Source of the DNA: Dehalobacter alkaniphilus | GTDB lineage: Bacteria > Bacillota > Desulfitobacteriia > Desulfitobacteriales > Syntrophobotulaceae | DNA length: 64,000 bases | Assembly (NCBI GenBank): GCA_040500365.1 | Contig: CP148031.1 | Location: 2,232,001 to 2,296,000, forward strand | Direction of reading: 5' to 3' | Part shown: positions 32,569 through 40,874 of the stretch, piece after piece | Numbering within the stretch: the stretch's first letter is position 1 | Layout of the letters: the number at the start of each line of letters is the position of its first letter | Program-made: the position numbers and the translations under genes | The notes under the pieces: model-generated | Databases searched by the model: none | The model's input: only the letters and a program-made list of their open reading frames with translations | What the model was told of the DNA's origin: nothing

Positions 32569-33453
32569 CTAACCCATGACCTTATTGGGGCATAAACATC
32601 CGTTTTCCCAATTCCCTATGCCAATAAAACGTCCCGCACAAAATACCTGAACAGGAAGCTGTTCCCCGTACACTTCAGCATCAACAAGATCCCCTCCGGT
32701 AGAAAGCCCGTTTCGGAAAGCGGCAAGCCGATAGGCCGGTATACTTGCCTTTGGCAGTGTGAGTCCCCATTCCGGAGCCAGGAGCATGTGTTCATCGCCG
32801 CCGGCAAGTGTTTGGTCAATCTCTTCCAGTGTGTAGGCGGAATCCAGCGTAAACTTGCCTGCGCCTAATCTGAGCAAAAAGGACATATGTGCACCGCAGC
32901 CCAAGGCAACGCCAATATCGTGACATAAAGTGCGTATATACGTTCCTTTGGAACATTCCACATCGAATAGAACTCTTGGAAACGTCTCTTCATGCCATTC
33001 CACCAGATCCAGCCGCTTGATCTCAACCTGTCTTTTTTCTCTTGCAACATCGATCCCCTGGCGGGCATATTCGTACAGATGCCTGCCATTTTTTCTGACA
33101 GCGGAATACATAGGCGGTTCCTGTTCAATGACACCAAGAAAATTTTCCAGTGTATTTACAAATTGCTCTCGTGATACTATAGGCACAATCCTCGATAGTT
33201 CCTGTCCGAAAGCATCCTGCGTATCTGTCGTGATTCCGAGTGTAATCTCAGCTCTATAACTTTTCCCCTGGTCGCTGTGGTATTCTGCCAGCCGCGTTGC
33301 CTTGCCAAGGCAAATCGGAAGCACCCCGGCAGCTCCGGGATCCAGCGTCCCAATATGGCCTGCCTTGCCGGCTTTTGTTTTTCGAAGCAGCCACCTAACA
33401 ACGTCTGTGGAGGTCATGCCAACAGGTTTTAAAACATTAATGATCCCGTCCAA
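32569..33453 (-). CDS. truB: tRNA pseudouridine(55) synthase TruB
   Basis: TTG start overlapping the end of nrnA by 17 bp, with GAGGAGG 9 bp upstream; 294 residues. The catalytic Asp is in HIGTLDPGAAGVLPI, and YRAEITLG, VDVECSKGTYIRTL-type motifs follow. It forms pseudouridine 55 in the T loop of tRNA. The start overlap implies coupling to nrnA. Confidence 0.95.
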   Translation of the reverse strand: MDGIINVLKPVGMTSTDVVRWLLRKTKAGKAGHIGTLDPGAAGVLPICLGKATRLAEYHSDQGKSYRAEITLGITTDTQDAFGQELSRIVPIVSREQFVNTLENFLGVIEQEPPMYSAVRKNGRHLYEYARQGIDVAREKRQVEIKRLDLVEWHEETFPRVLFDVECSKGTYIRTLCHDIGVALGCGAHMSFLLRLGAGKFTLDSAYTLEEIDQTLAGGDEHMLLAPEWGLTLPKASIPAYRLAAFRNGLSTGGDLVDAEVYGEQLPVQVFCAGRFIGIGNWENGCLCPNKVMG

Positions 33454-34432
33454 CGTTCAGGGCCTCCTCAAGTGCGGATACAATCATTTGCCTGGCTTGA
33501 CCCATTGTTCCATTAATAGAACAGCCTGATGCCCGCCGGTGTCCGCCTCCGCCGAACCGGCTCGCAACTTGATTTACATCAAGCCAGGTATTGGATCGGA
33601 AACTGACTTTGATTTCATCCGGGGCAATTTCTTTTAACAGCGCAGCAGCTTCCACCTTTTCGATATTGCGTGCATAGTTCACCAAGCCTTCACTCAAGCT
33701 CTCATCTGCACCTGTTTCTTCAAAGTCTTCTCTGGTCAGAACAATGACAGCCATCGTTCCCTGCTGATGAAGTTCCAGGTTCGTCAGCGCTTTTTGCAGC
33801 AGTTTAGTCTGAGCCAGGCTTTTCTGTTCAAACAGTATATTGTTGATCTGAACAAGATCAAGGCCTGTTTTGAGCAATTCCGCGGCAATCCTGAAGCTTT
33901 CGACTGTGGTGTTGCTGTAGCTGAATCTGCCTGTATCCGTGATGATCGCAGTATAGAGATTCTCTGCAATTTCTTTAGTCATGGAAACTCCCATTTCACC
34001 CAGCAGGTGAAAAATCATTTCACCTGTGGCGGCTGCGCCGGCGTCAATCCAATTAACCGTACCAAAACCGTTATTGGAAATATGATGATCGATATTAATC
34101 ACCGTTTTCCCCTGAAGGAACTCCGGGCAAAGACCGCTGTACGCCCTTTCCGCTTCAGCGCAGTCAATAAAAATAAGGGTTTCTGGAAACTCTTCCGGAG
34201 GCAGAACAGAACATATCTTGTCCACACCCGAAAGAAACTTCAAATTTACCGGCAGAAACCCAGGATTATAATAACATATTTTTTTGTTCAGACCTTCTAA
34301 GGCAATCCCCAAAGCAAGCATTGAACCAATGCAGTCCCCATCCGGGGATATATGCGTAAGCAGTGCAGCCTCGGAGATTGTATCCAATTTTTTAGCCAGT
34401 TCTGAGATCACCTTATTCGTCGTCTTGTCCAT
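33437..34432 (-). CDS. nrnA: DHH/DHHA1 oligoribonuclease NrnA
   Basis: The ATG 8 bp after AAAGGTGA gives 331 residues and overlaps rbfA by 20 bp; a longer upstream frame has no ribosome site. Metal motifs are THISPDGDCIGS, FIDCAE, INIDHHISN and, in the DHHA1 domain, GGGGHRRASG. It degrades nanoRNA and dephosphorylates pAp in the Bacillus homologue. Confidence 0.94.
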   Translation of the reverse strand: MDKTTNKVISELAKKLDTISEAALLTHISPDGDCIGSMLALGIALEGLNKKICYYNPGFLPVNLKFLSGVDKICSVLPPEEFPETLIFIDCAEAERAYSGLCPEFLQGKTVINIDHHISNNGFGTVNWIDAGAAATGEMIFHLLGEMGVSMTKEIAENLYTAIITDTGRFSYSNTTVESFRIAAELLKTGLDLVQINNILFEQKSLAQTKLLQKALTNLELHQQGTMAVIVLTREDFEETGADESLSEGLVNYARNIEKVEAAALLKEIAPDEIKVSFRSNTWLDVNQVASRFGGGGHRRASGCSINGTMGQARQMIVSALEEALNVGRDH

Positions 34433-34787
34433 CGCTGGATTCACCTTTCGCGCCAACCTCACGAAGCAGCTTGGAAATATGGGCGCCATGTTCGATAGAC
34501 TGATCATACTTGAAAGTGATCTCGGGAAAATAGCGCAGGCTGATGATTTTACCCAGTTCGCTGCGCAGATATCCGGATGCTTTATTTAAAACATCTAAAC
34601 TGCTTTTCATTTCTTCTTCTGTTCCCAATACGCTGACGAATATTTTGGCATGCCGTAAATCGTCAGCCACCTCCACATCTGTGACGGTCACGAATCCAAG
34701 CCGCGGGTCTTTAATATCCTCCCGGATCATTTGTGCCACTTCTGCTTTGATCGATTCTGCCAGGCGAAAAGCCCTGTGTTTAGCCAT
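34413..34787 (-). CDS. rbfA: 30S ribosome-binding factor A
   Basis: The product is 124 residues with GGAGG before the ATG. The KH-like fold has the D-P-R-L-G-F-V-T-V-T-D-V strand and HAKIFVSVLG. The tail is acidic. It aids late 16S maturation and follows infB, as usual. Confidence 0.95.
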   Translation of the reverse strand: MAKHRAFRLAESIKAEVAQMIREDIKDPRLGFVTVTDVEVADDLRHAKIFVSVLGTEEEMKSSLDVLNKASGYLRSELGKIISLRYFPEITFKYDQSIEHGAHISKLLREVGAKGESSDGQDDE

Positions 34788-34809
34788 TCAGAAAACCTCC
34801 AATGCTGGT

Positions 34810-37800
34810 CTAGAGCTCTCTTTTAACTTCCTCCATCGTAAAGGCTTCCAAGATATCTCCTTCTTTAAGATCATTGAAGTTCTTTAAGCCAATCCCGCAT
34901 TCGTATCCTTCCGCAACTTCCTTGGCATCATCCTTGAAACGTCTCAGAGATTCCAGGTCTCCCTCGTGAACGACAATTCCATCTCTGATTACCCTGATCT
35001 TATCCGACCTATGAATCTTGCCGTCGGTTATATAGCTTCCAGCAACAGTTCCAGCCTTTGGCACCTTGAAAATCTGACGGACTTCCGCTTTACCCTGTAT
35101 GACTTCCTTGAAGGTAGGTTCGAGCAGGCCCTCCATCGCTGCCTTAATGTCATCAATCGCATCATAGATGACTCTGTACATCCTGATGTCCACACCCTGG
35201 AGTTCTGCTGTCGATTTTGTGTTGGAATCATGTCTGATATTAAAGCCAATAATGATCGCATTGGAAGCCGCAGCGAGCATCACGTCGGATTCACTGATCG
35301 CACCGACTCCGCCGTGAATGATGTTTACGCGTACTTCCGAGGTCGTCAGTTTGGCCAGAGACTGCTTAATAGCTTCGACAGAGCCCTGAACGTCAGCTTT
35401 AATAATGATATTCAAATCTTTGACTTCGCCTTCTTTGATCTTATCGAAAAGATCATCAAGGCTAATCCTGGATTTTTGTTTGACTTCTTCCGCTTTTTTC
35501 TCATCCATTCTGGCTTCGGTAACGCTGCGGGCGAGTTTCTCATCGTTAACAACGTTGAAGATTTCTCCCGCCGGCGGAACTTCAGACAATCCCTGAACCT
35601 CCACAGGCATGGAAGGTCCCGCTTTTTTTACTCTGCGGCCTTTGTCGTCAACCATCCCCCTGATCCGGCCAAAGGAATGCCCGGCAACAATAATGTCACC
35701 GATATTCAGCGTACCTTTGGATACCAGGACAGTTGCTACAGGCCCCTTGCCTTTATCGAGCTTCGCTTCAATAACGGTTCCGGTTGCCTTCCGGTTCGGA
35801 TTAGCTTTCAGATCTTTCATCTCTGCAACAAGCAGGACCATTTCCAGCAGCGTGTCAATGTTGAGTCTAGCTTTGGCTGAGACCGGTACCGTGATCGTAT
35901 CCCCGCCCCATTCTTCAACAACTAAGCCGTACTCGGTCAGTTCCTGTTTGACACGGTCCGGATTGGCATTTTCTTTATCAATTTTATTGATAGCAACAAT
36001 GATGGGTACATTGGCCGCTTTGGCATGGTTGATCGCTTCCACGGTCTGGGGCATGACACCATCATCCGCAGCAACAACCAGTATGGCAATATCTGTGACC
36101 TGGGCCCCTCTCGCTCTCATGGCTGTAAAAGCCTCGTGACCAGGAGTATCCAGGAAAGTAATTTTTTGATTTTTAATTTCTACCTGATAAGCACCGATAT
36201 GCTGCGTAATCCCGCCAGCTTCGGATGCGGTGACATTGGCGGAACGAATCGCATCGAGCAAAGATGTTTTTCCGTGGTCGACGTGGCCCATGACCGTGAC
36301 AACCGGAGGACGGAATTTGAGCGTGGACGCATCATCTTCTACTTCCTCAATGACTGCCATGGATTTTTCGGCTCTAACCTCAAGCGTCATGCCCATTTCA
36401 GTAGCGACAATCGTTGCTGTATCAGCATCAATTTCCTGATTGATGGTCGCCATAACACCAAGCTTCATTAATTCCTTGATGACTTCACCGGCTTTGCGGC
36501 TCATTCTGAGCGCCAGTTCCTGAACTGACAAGGACTCAGGAATAATAATATGCTTGGGAACCACTTCTTTAACCATCTTATTGAGTTGGTTCCGGTTTGG
36601 TTGACTCCGGTCATTTTTTCTTAAGATGGAAGAAAAATCTTTTTCATCATTGCGCCGTTTATCAAATAAAAACTCTTTATTCTCATGGGCTTTCTTTTTC
36701 TCCGGTGGCTGGCGTTTTACCGGCTGCTCGGCGACAGTAAGCTCAACGGATTTTCCTTCGATCTTGATCCTCTGAGTTTGAGGGGCTTTTTTATCTGCTC
36801 CCGGACGCTGTCCCTGGGAAGGTCTTCTTCCGGTATCGGAGAACGGACGTCCGCCACCCTGCGGTCTCCGGTCATCACCTGCAGGACGCTGTGATGGACG
36901 GAAATCGCCCTGAGATCTCGGCGCATACGGCCGGTCACCGCTCATCGGCGGTCTTGGTCCTGGTGGTCTTTGACCCTGCGGCCTGAATTCACCTGGTGGT
37001 CTTTGACCCTGCGGTCTGAATTCACCCGGCGGTCTTTGACCCTGCGGTCTGAATTCACCTGGTGGTCTTTGACCCTGCGGTCTGAATTCACCTGGTGGTC
37101 TTTGACCCTGCGGTCTGAATTCACCCGGCGGTCTTTGGCCCTGCGGTCTGAATTCACCCGGCGGTCTTTGGCCCTGCGGTCTCATCTCGCCTGGCGGTCT
37201 TTGACCCTGCGGTCTCATCTCACCTGGCGGTCTTTGACCCTGCGGTCTCATCTCACCTGGCGGTCTTTGACCCTGCGGTCTCATCTCACCTGGCGGTCTT
37301 TGACCCTGCGGTCTCATCTCGCCTGGCGGTCTTTGACCCTGCGGTCTCATCTCACCTGGCGGTCTTTGACCCTGCGGTCTCATCTCACCTGGCGGTCTTT
37401 GACCCTGTGGTCTCATCTCACCTGGCGGTCTTTGACCCTGCGGTCTCATCTCACCTGGCGGTCTTTGACCCTGCGGTCTCATCTCACCTGGCGGTCTTTG
37501 ACCCTGTGGTCTCATCTCACCTGGCGGTCTTTGACCCTGTGGTCTCATCTCACCTGGCGGTCTTTGACCCTGTGGTCTCATCTCACCTGGCGGTCTTTGA
37601 CCCTGCGGTCTCATCTCACCTGGCGGTCTTTGACCCTGCGGTCTCATCTCACCTGGCGGTCTTTGACCCTGCGGTCTCATCTCACCTGGCGGTCTTTGAC
37701 CCTGCGGTCTCATCTCACCTGGCGGTCTTTGACCCTGCGGTCTCATCTCGCCTGGCGGTCTTTGACCCTGACTTCCTTTGTGACCTTCTGCATCTCTAAA

Positions 37801-38064
37801 GCTTTCCGGGGGAATATCTTCTTCGGTCTTTTTTCTGGCAGGGACTTTTTCCTCAGCCCCGGCAGCCTTAACCGGCTTGCTTACTTCTTTTTGCTGTGAT
37901 TCGCCTGTCTTGGTCAGTGCTTTTTTAACTTTTTCAACTTCCTCCGTGGATACCGCACTTAAGTGGTTTTTCACTGGTACCCCAATATCATTCAACTTTT
38001 CCATTAAAGCCTTGCTGGATATATTCAATTCTTTAGCCAGTTCGTGAACTCGAATATTGGTCAC
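34810..38064 (-). CDS. infB: Translation initiation factor IF-2 with an expanded Arg/Pro/Gln repeat domain
   Basis: GTG start with GGGGGGTGA upstream; 1084 residues, well above the about 700-880 of many Firmicutes. Domains in order: an IF2_N module (about 1-50), a Lys/Glu linker, a low-complexity block of 24 near-identical 11-residue repeats (about 101-365), a second IF2_N (about 505-555), the GTPase (GHVDHGKTS, DTPGHEAF, NKID) and the C-terminal beta barrels that bind fMet-tRNA. The repeats explain the extra length. The core motifs are intact, so the factor should be functional. It is cotranscribed with nusA and rbfA. Confidence 0.96.
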   Translation of the reverse strand: MTNIRVHELAKELNISSKALMEKLNDIGVPVKNHLSAVSTEEVEKVKKALTKTGESQQKEVSKPVKAAGAEEKVPARKKTEEDIPPESFRDAEGHKGSQGQRPPGEMRPQGQRPPGEMRPQGQRPPGEMRPQGQRPPGEMRPQGQRPPGEMRPQGQRPPGEMRPQGQRPPGEMRPQGQRPPGEMRPQGQRPPGEMRPQGQRPPGEMRPQGQRPPGEMRPQGQRPPGEMRPQGQRPPGEMRPQGQRPPGEMRPQGQRPPGEMRPQGQRPPGEMRPQGQRPPGEMRPQGQRPPGEMRPQGQRPPGEFRPQGQRPPGEFRPQGQRPPGEFRPQGQRPPGEFRPQGQRPPGEFRPQGQRPPGEFRPQGQRPPGPRPPMSGDRPYAPRSQGDFRPSQRPAGDDRRPQGGGRPFSDTGRRPSQGQRPGADKKAPQTQRIKIEGKSVELTVAEQPVKRQPPEKKKAHENKEFLFDKRRNDEKDFSSILRKNDRSQPNRNQLNKMVKEVVPKHIIIPESLSVQELALRMSRKAGEVIKELMKLGVMATINQEIDADTATIVATEMGMTLEVRAEKSMAVIEEVEDDASTLKFRPPVVTVMGHVDHGKTSLLDAIRSANVTASEAGGITQHIGAYQVEIKNQKITFLDTPGHEAFTAMRARGAQVTDIAILVVAADDGVMPQTVEAINHAKAANVPIIVAINKIDKENANPDRVKQELTEYGLVVEEWGGDTITVPVSAKARLNIDTLLEMVLLVAEMKDLKANPNRKATGTVIEAKLDKGKGPVATVLVSKGTLNIGDIIVAGHSFGRIRGMVDDKGRRVKKAGPSMPVEVQGLSEVPPAGEIFNVVNDEKLARSVTEARMDEKKAEEVKQKSRISLDDLFDKIKEGEVKDLNIIIKADVQGSVEAIKQSLAKLTTSEVRVNIIHGGVGAISESDVMLAAASNAIIIGFNIRHDSNTKSTAELQGVDIRMYRVIYDAIDDIKAAMEGLLEPTFKEVIQGKAEVRQIFKVPKAGTVAGSYITDGKIHRSDKIRVIRDGIVVHEGDLESLRRFKDDAKEVAEGYECGIGLKNFNDLKEGDILEAFTMEEVKREL
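36968..37764 (-). repeat. 24 tandem 33-bp units within infB
   Basis: Successive CTTTG landmarks are exactly 33 bp apart from 36968 to 37760. The unit encodes RPPGE(M/F)RPQGQ: six Phe versions lie at the 3' (C-terminal) side and 18 Met versions at the N-terminal side. Differences between units are mostly synonymous (for example CGG/TGG context, CCCGGC/CCTGGT), pointing to recent expansion and homogenisation. The opposite strand is incidentally open. Confidence 0.95.
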
Positions 38065-38139
38065 ATTGTCACCCCCCAAAAACGAAAATAGAAATATAAC
38101 CTTTCAACTCCTTATCTCTTACTGAGGACATTAAAACTT

Positions 38140-38457
38140 TTAAACCCGCTCATTTTCAGGTGTGTCCCCCAACCTGATGATTGCTTTGGCGAAACCGTCA
38201 TCCATAATCAGTATAAGTGCTCTTGGTGATAATCCGACAGCCGTCCCGAGTTCTTGTTTCGTGCTGCAGATCATAACCGGAATATGAAGATCATCGGCCC
38301 ATTGCGTGTACTTGGTGATAGAGCCCGGTGAATCTTCTGCAATAATCAATAACGAGCCCTTTTGTTTTTTTAAGAACGCTTCAACCTGTGATTCTCCGGA
38401 AGAAATTTTCCCGGCTCTCCTTGCCATTCCAAGCAATGATAATATTTTTGGTGTCAA
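38140..38457 (-). CDS. ylxQ: L7Ae-family ribosomal protein YlxQ
   Basis: TTG start overlapping the ylxR stop (TTGA); 105 residues. The L7Ae/L30e fold shows LLGMARRAGKISSGESQV and the central LLIIAEDSPGS. It is an RNA-binding protein of the nusA-infB operon, thought to bind kink-turns. Slightly longer C-terminus than L7Ae proper. Confidence 0.9.
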   Translation of the reverse strand: MTPKILSLLGMARRAGKISSGESQVEAFLKKQKGSLLIIAEDSPGSITKYTQWADDLHIPVMICSTKQELGTAVGLSPRALILIMDDGFAKAIIRLGDTPENERV

Positions 38458-38720
38458 GAAGAATTCATCTGCCTTTCAATTTCGGCCAGCATCTCTTTGG
38501 TCGGTTTGATGCCAAAAGTTTTTTCAAAACGGTTTTGTTTCAGAGCCTTTATCAGACAATCTGGACACTGGCAAAGGTAAGCTCCACGCCCATTTTTCTT
38601 GGAAGAAGGATCAAATTCCAATACTCCCTCAGGTGTTTTTACAATTCTCAATAATTCTTTTTTTGGTTTCATTTCCTGGCAGCCAAGACACATGCGCAGA
38701 GGGATTTTTCGTACCTTCAT
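38454..38720 (-). CDS. rnpM: YlxR / RNase P modulator RnpM
   Basis: The product is 88 residues with AAAGGTGA before the ATG. RMCLGCQEMKPKKELLRIVK and GRGAYLCQCPDCL are the YlxR family signature. In Bacillus the protein binds RNase P RNA and modulates its activity. Two Cys pairs (CxxC-like) are conserved here. Confidence 0.93.
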   Translation of the reverse strand: MKVRKIPLRMCLGCQEMKPKKELLRIVKTPEGVLEFDPSSKKNGRGAYLCQCPDCLIKALKQNRFEKTFGIKPTKEMLAEIERQMNSS

Positions 38721-38758
38721 TTTCTCACCTTTCAGGAATTACTTTTGGTCACTGAAGC

Positions 38759-40231
38759 CTATTTTTTCTTGCTTGAAGACTTGGCCTTTTTCTTGGGTTT
38801 CTCTGCTTCCTGCTGTTCATCTACTTGGGAAGCTTCATCAGCAGGTGATTCTAATTCTGAATAAGACACATCAGCATCACTGTTTTCATTTCGGGCATTT
38901 TCATCGCCGTCATATTCTGCAGATTCATCGTATTCATCGTAGTATTGGCTATCCTCGTCCTCCTGATAACTCCCGTCATCATATTCATCATATCCTTCTT
39001 CTGTGTAGTCCTGATAGCCTTCATCATATTCCTGATATTCTTCTTCAGATTCTTCATACTCGCCTTCTACATAATCGCCGTAGGGCTCGTCTTCATAATC
39101 TGTATATTCTCCTTCTTCATAGGGTTCATATGCCTGTTCATAGTACCCACCCTCATATTCTTCATCCTGATAGCTGTCTTCCGGGATCAAATTCTGAGCG
39201 AGCGCCTGCGTTTCGTTCTTAATATCGATTTTCCAGCCGGTCAGCTTTGCAGCCAGTCTGGCGTTCTGTCCTTCTTTCCCGATAGCGAGTGATAATTGAT
39301 AGTCCGGCACGACCACTAACGTCACCTTGTCTTCATACCGCGGATAAACACCCAGGACTCTGGCCGGGGAAAGCGCATTGGAGACAAAATCAATCGGATC
39401 AGCCGACCAGTTGATGATGTCCATTTTTTCGCCTTTCAGTTCATTCACAATATTCTGTACCCTGCTACCCTTCGGTCCAACACACGCTCCAACCGGATCA
39501 ACGTTTTTGTCTTTCGAGTAAACGGCAATTTTGGAGCGTGCACCTGCTTCCCTTGCAACTGCTTTGATTTCTACAATTCCATCGTGGATCTCCGGAACTT
39601 CCAGCTCAAACAATCGTTTGATCAGTCCTGGATGGGTGCGGGAAAGCAAAATTTGGGGGCCTTTGGTAGTTTTCTTCACTTCAACAACATAGGCCTTGAT
39701 TCTTTCAAAAGGCTGGTAGTTTACTCCGGGATTCTGCTCTGAGGCAGGCAGTATGGCCTCCACCTTGCCAAGATCCACAATGACGTTACGCTGTTCATAG
39801 CGTTGGACAATACCGGTGACAATATCTCCCTCGCGATTAATATATTCATCGTATATTAATCCACGTTCAGCCTCGCGTATTCTTTGGACAACAACCTGCT
39901 TGGCAGTCTGCGCTGCGATGCGGCCAAAGTCACGCGGGGTGACTTCAAATTCAACAATATCCTCAGTTGAATAGTTCGGGTCAATTTTTTTAGCTTCTTC
40001 TAATGATATTTGGGTGCGAGAATCATCCGCAATTTCCACAACGTTTTTGCGGGCATATACTTTAATTTCTCCATTCAAGCGGTCTATATGGATCCTTACA
40101 TTCTGTAAAGAGGAAAAGTTCTTTTTATATGCCGATATCAGAGCAGCTTCAATCGCTTCAAACAATATCTCTGTCGAAATACCTTTTTCTTTTTCTAATT
40201 CGTGAATTGCCTCAATGAACTCCATGTTCAT
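38759..40231 (-). CDS. nusA: Transcription termination/antitermination protein NusA with a long acidic Tyr-rich tail
   Basis: The core (about 1-345) has the N-terminal RNA-polymerase-binding domain, S1 (GDIVTGIVQRYEQRNVIVDLG) and two KH domains (GPKGSRVQNI; IGKEGQNARLAAKLTGWKIDI). Residues about 350-470 are composed almost only of Glu, Asp, Tyr, Gly, Ser and Gln (YEEGEYTDYEDEPYGDY is typical). The protein ends in a Lys/Ser-rich stretch. The Bacillus protein stops after the KH domains; the Escherichia C-terminal acidic repeats are folded and unlike this. The tail looks disordered. GAGGAGGG precedes the ATG. Confidence 0.95.
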   Translation of the reverse strand: MNMEFIEAIHELEKEKGISTEILFEAIEAALISAYKKNFSSLQNVRIHIDRLNGEIKVYARKNVVEIADDSRTQISLEEAKKIDPNYSTEDIVEFEVTPRDFGRIAAQTAKQVVVQRIREAERGLIYDEYINREGDIVTGIVQRYEQRNVIVDLGKVEAILPASEQNPGVNYQPFERIKAYVVEVKKTTKGPQILLSRTHPGLIKRLFELEVPEIHDGIVEIKAVAREAGARSKIAVYSKDKNVDPVGACVGPKGSRVQNIVNELKGEKMDIINWSADPIDFVSNALSPARVLGVYPRYEDKVTLVVVPDYQLSLAIGKEGQNARLAAKLTGWKIDIKNETQALAQNLIPEDSYQDEEYEGGYYEQAYEPYEEGEYTDYEDEPYGDYVEGEYEESEEEYQEYDEGYQDYTEEGYDEYDDGSYQEDEDSQYYDEYDESAEYDGDENARNENSDADVSYSELESPADEASQVDEQQEAEKPKKKAKSSSKKK

Positions 40232-40258
40232 CTGTCTGAATCCCTCCTCAAAATCATT

Positions 40259-40717
40259 TTAAAACTCAAAAGTAAGATGGGCCTTTTCAATTAGCGACAA
40301 AGGAATGGCAATCTCCCGCCCCTCATATTCTAGGATAACCTGGTCATCAGCCAGTCCTTTTAAATTTCCGGTAAAGCGGCTGTATCCCTCAAACACTTCT
40401 GTCGTATTAATACTGACAAGCTTTCCTGTATATTTGATATAATCTTCTCTCTTTTTAAGCGGTCTCTCAATTCCGGGAGAAGAGACTTCCAGCATATAGG
40501 CCTGAGGAATCGGGTTTTCTTTATCCAGAACCTCATTAATTTGATGGCTTACCTCGGCACAGTCGTCAATCTCTACTCCGCCTTCCTTATCAATATATAA
40601 TCGCAGATACCAGTAAGCACCTTCCTTAACATACTCGACATCGACGAATTCCAGTCCCAGCTCCATTACGAGTGGCTCTGCCAAACTTCTAACTTTGTTT
40701 AGAATAGAATTGCTCAT
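40259..40717 (-). CDS. rimP: Ribosome maturation factor RimP
   Basis: The product is 152 residues with AAGGGAG before the ATG. The N-terminal domain has LGLEFVDVEYVKEGAYWYLRLYIDKEGGV and the family motif LEVSSPGIERPLKK; an Sm-like C-terminal domain follows. It is the first gene of the nusA operon and acts in 30S assembly. Confidence 0.95.
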   Translation of the reverse strand: MSNSILNKVRSLAEPLVMELGLEFVDVEYVKEGAYWYLRLYIDKEGGVEIDDCAEVSHQINEVLDKENPIPQAYMLEVSSPGIERPLKKREDYIKYTGKLVSINTTEVFEGYSRFTGNLKGLADDQVILEYEGREIAIPLSLIEKAHLTFEF

Positions 40718-40874
40718 CGTATACTCCCTTTAGAGTTAAGCATTTTTTATTTTTCATCATACCAAATGAAAGAGTGGGTAATCCCCACTCTGAACCAAAA
40801 ATCTGCTTAGAATAAAATTCCTGCTTTTACTATATCATATACTGTTTCCGTCTGCAATATTCCTAATGTCCAGT

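Noticed and set aside
36968..37764. CRISPR-like array
   Set aside because: The 33-bp units are contiguous, in frame and without unique spacers; they are coding repeats.
36970..37899. Long open frame (309 codons) antisense to the IF-2 repeat, reading RSHLTWRSLTL units
   Set aside because: It is a by-product of the 33-bp repeat being divisible by three with no stop in this frame; it has no ribosome site or family resemblance.
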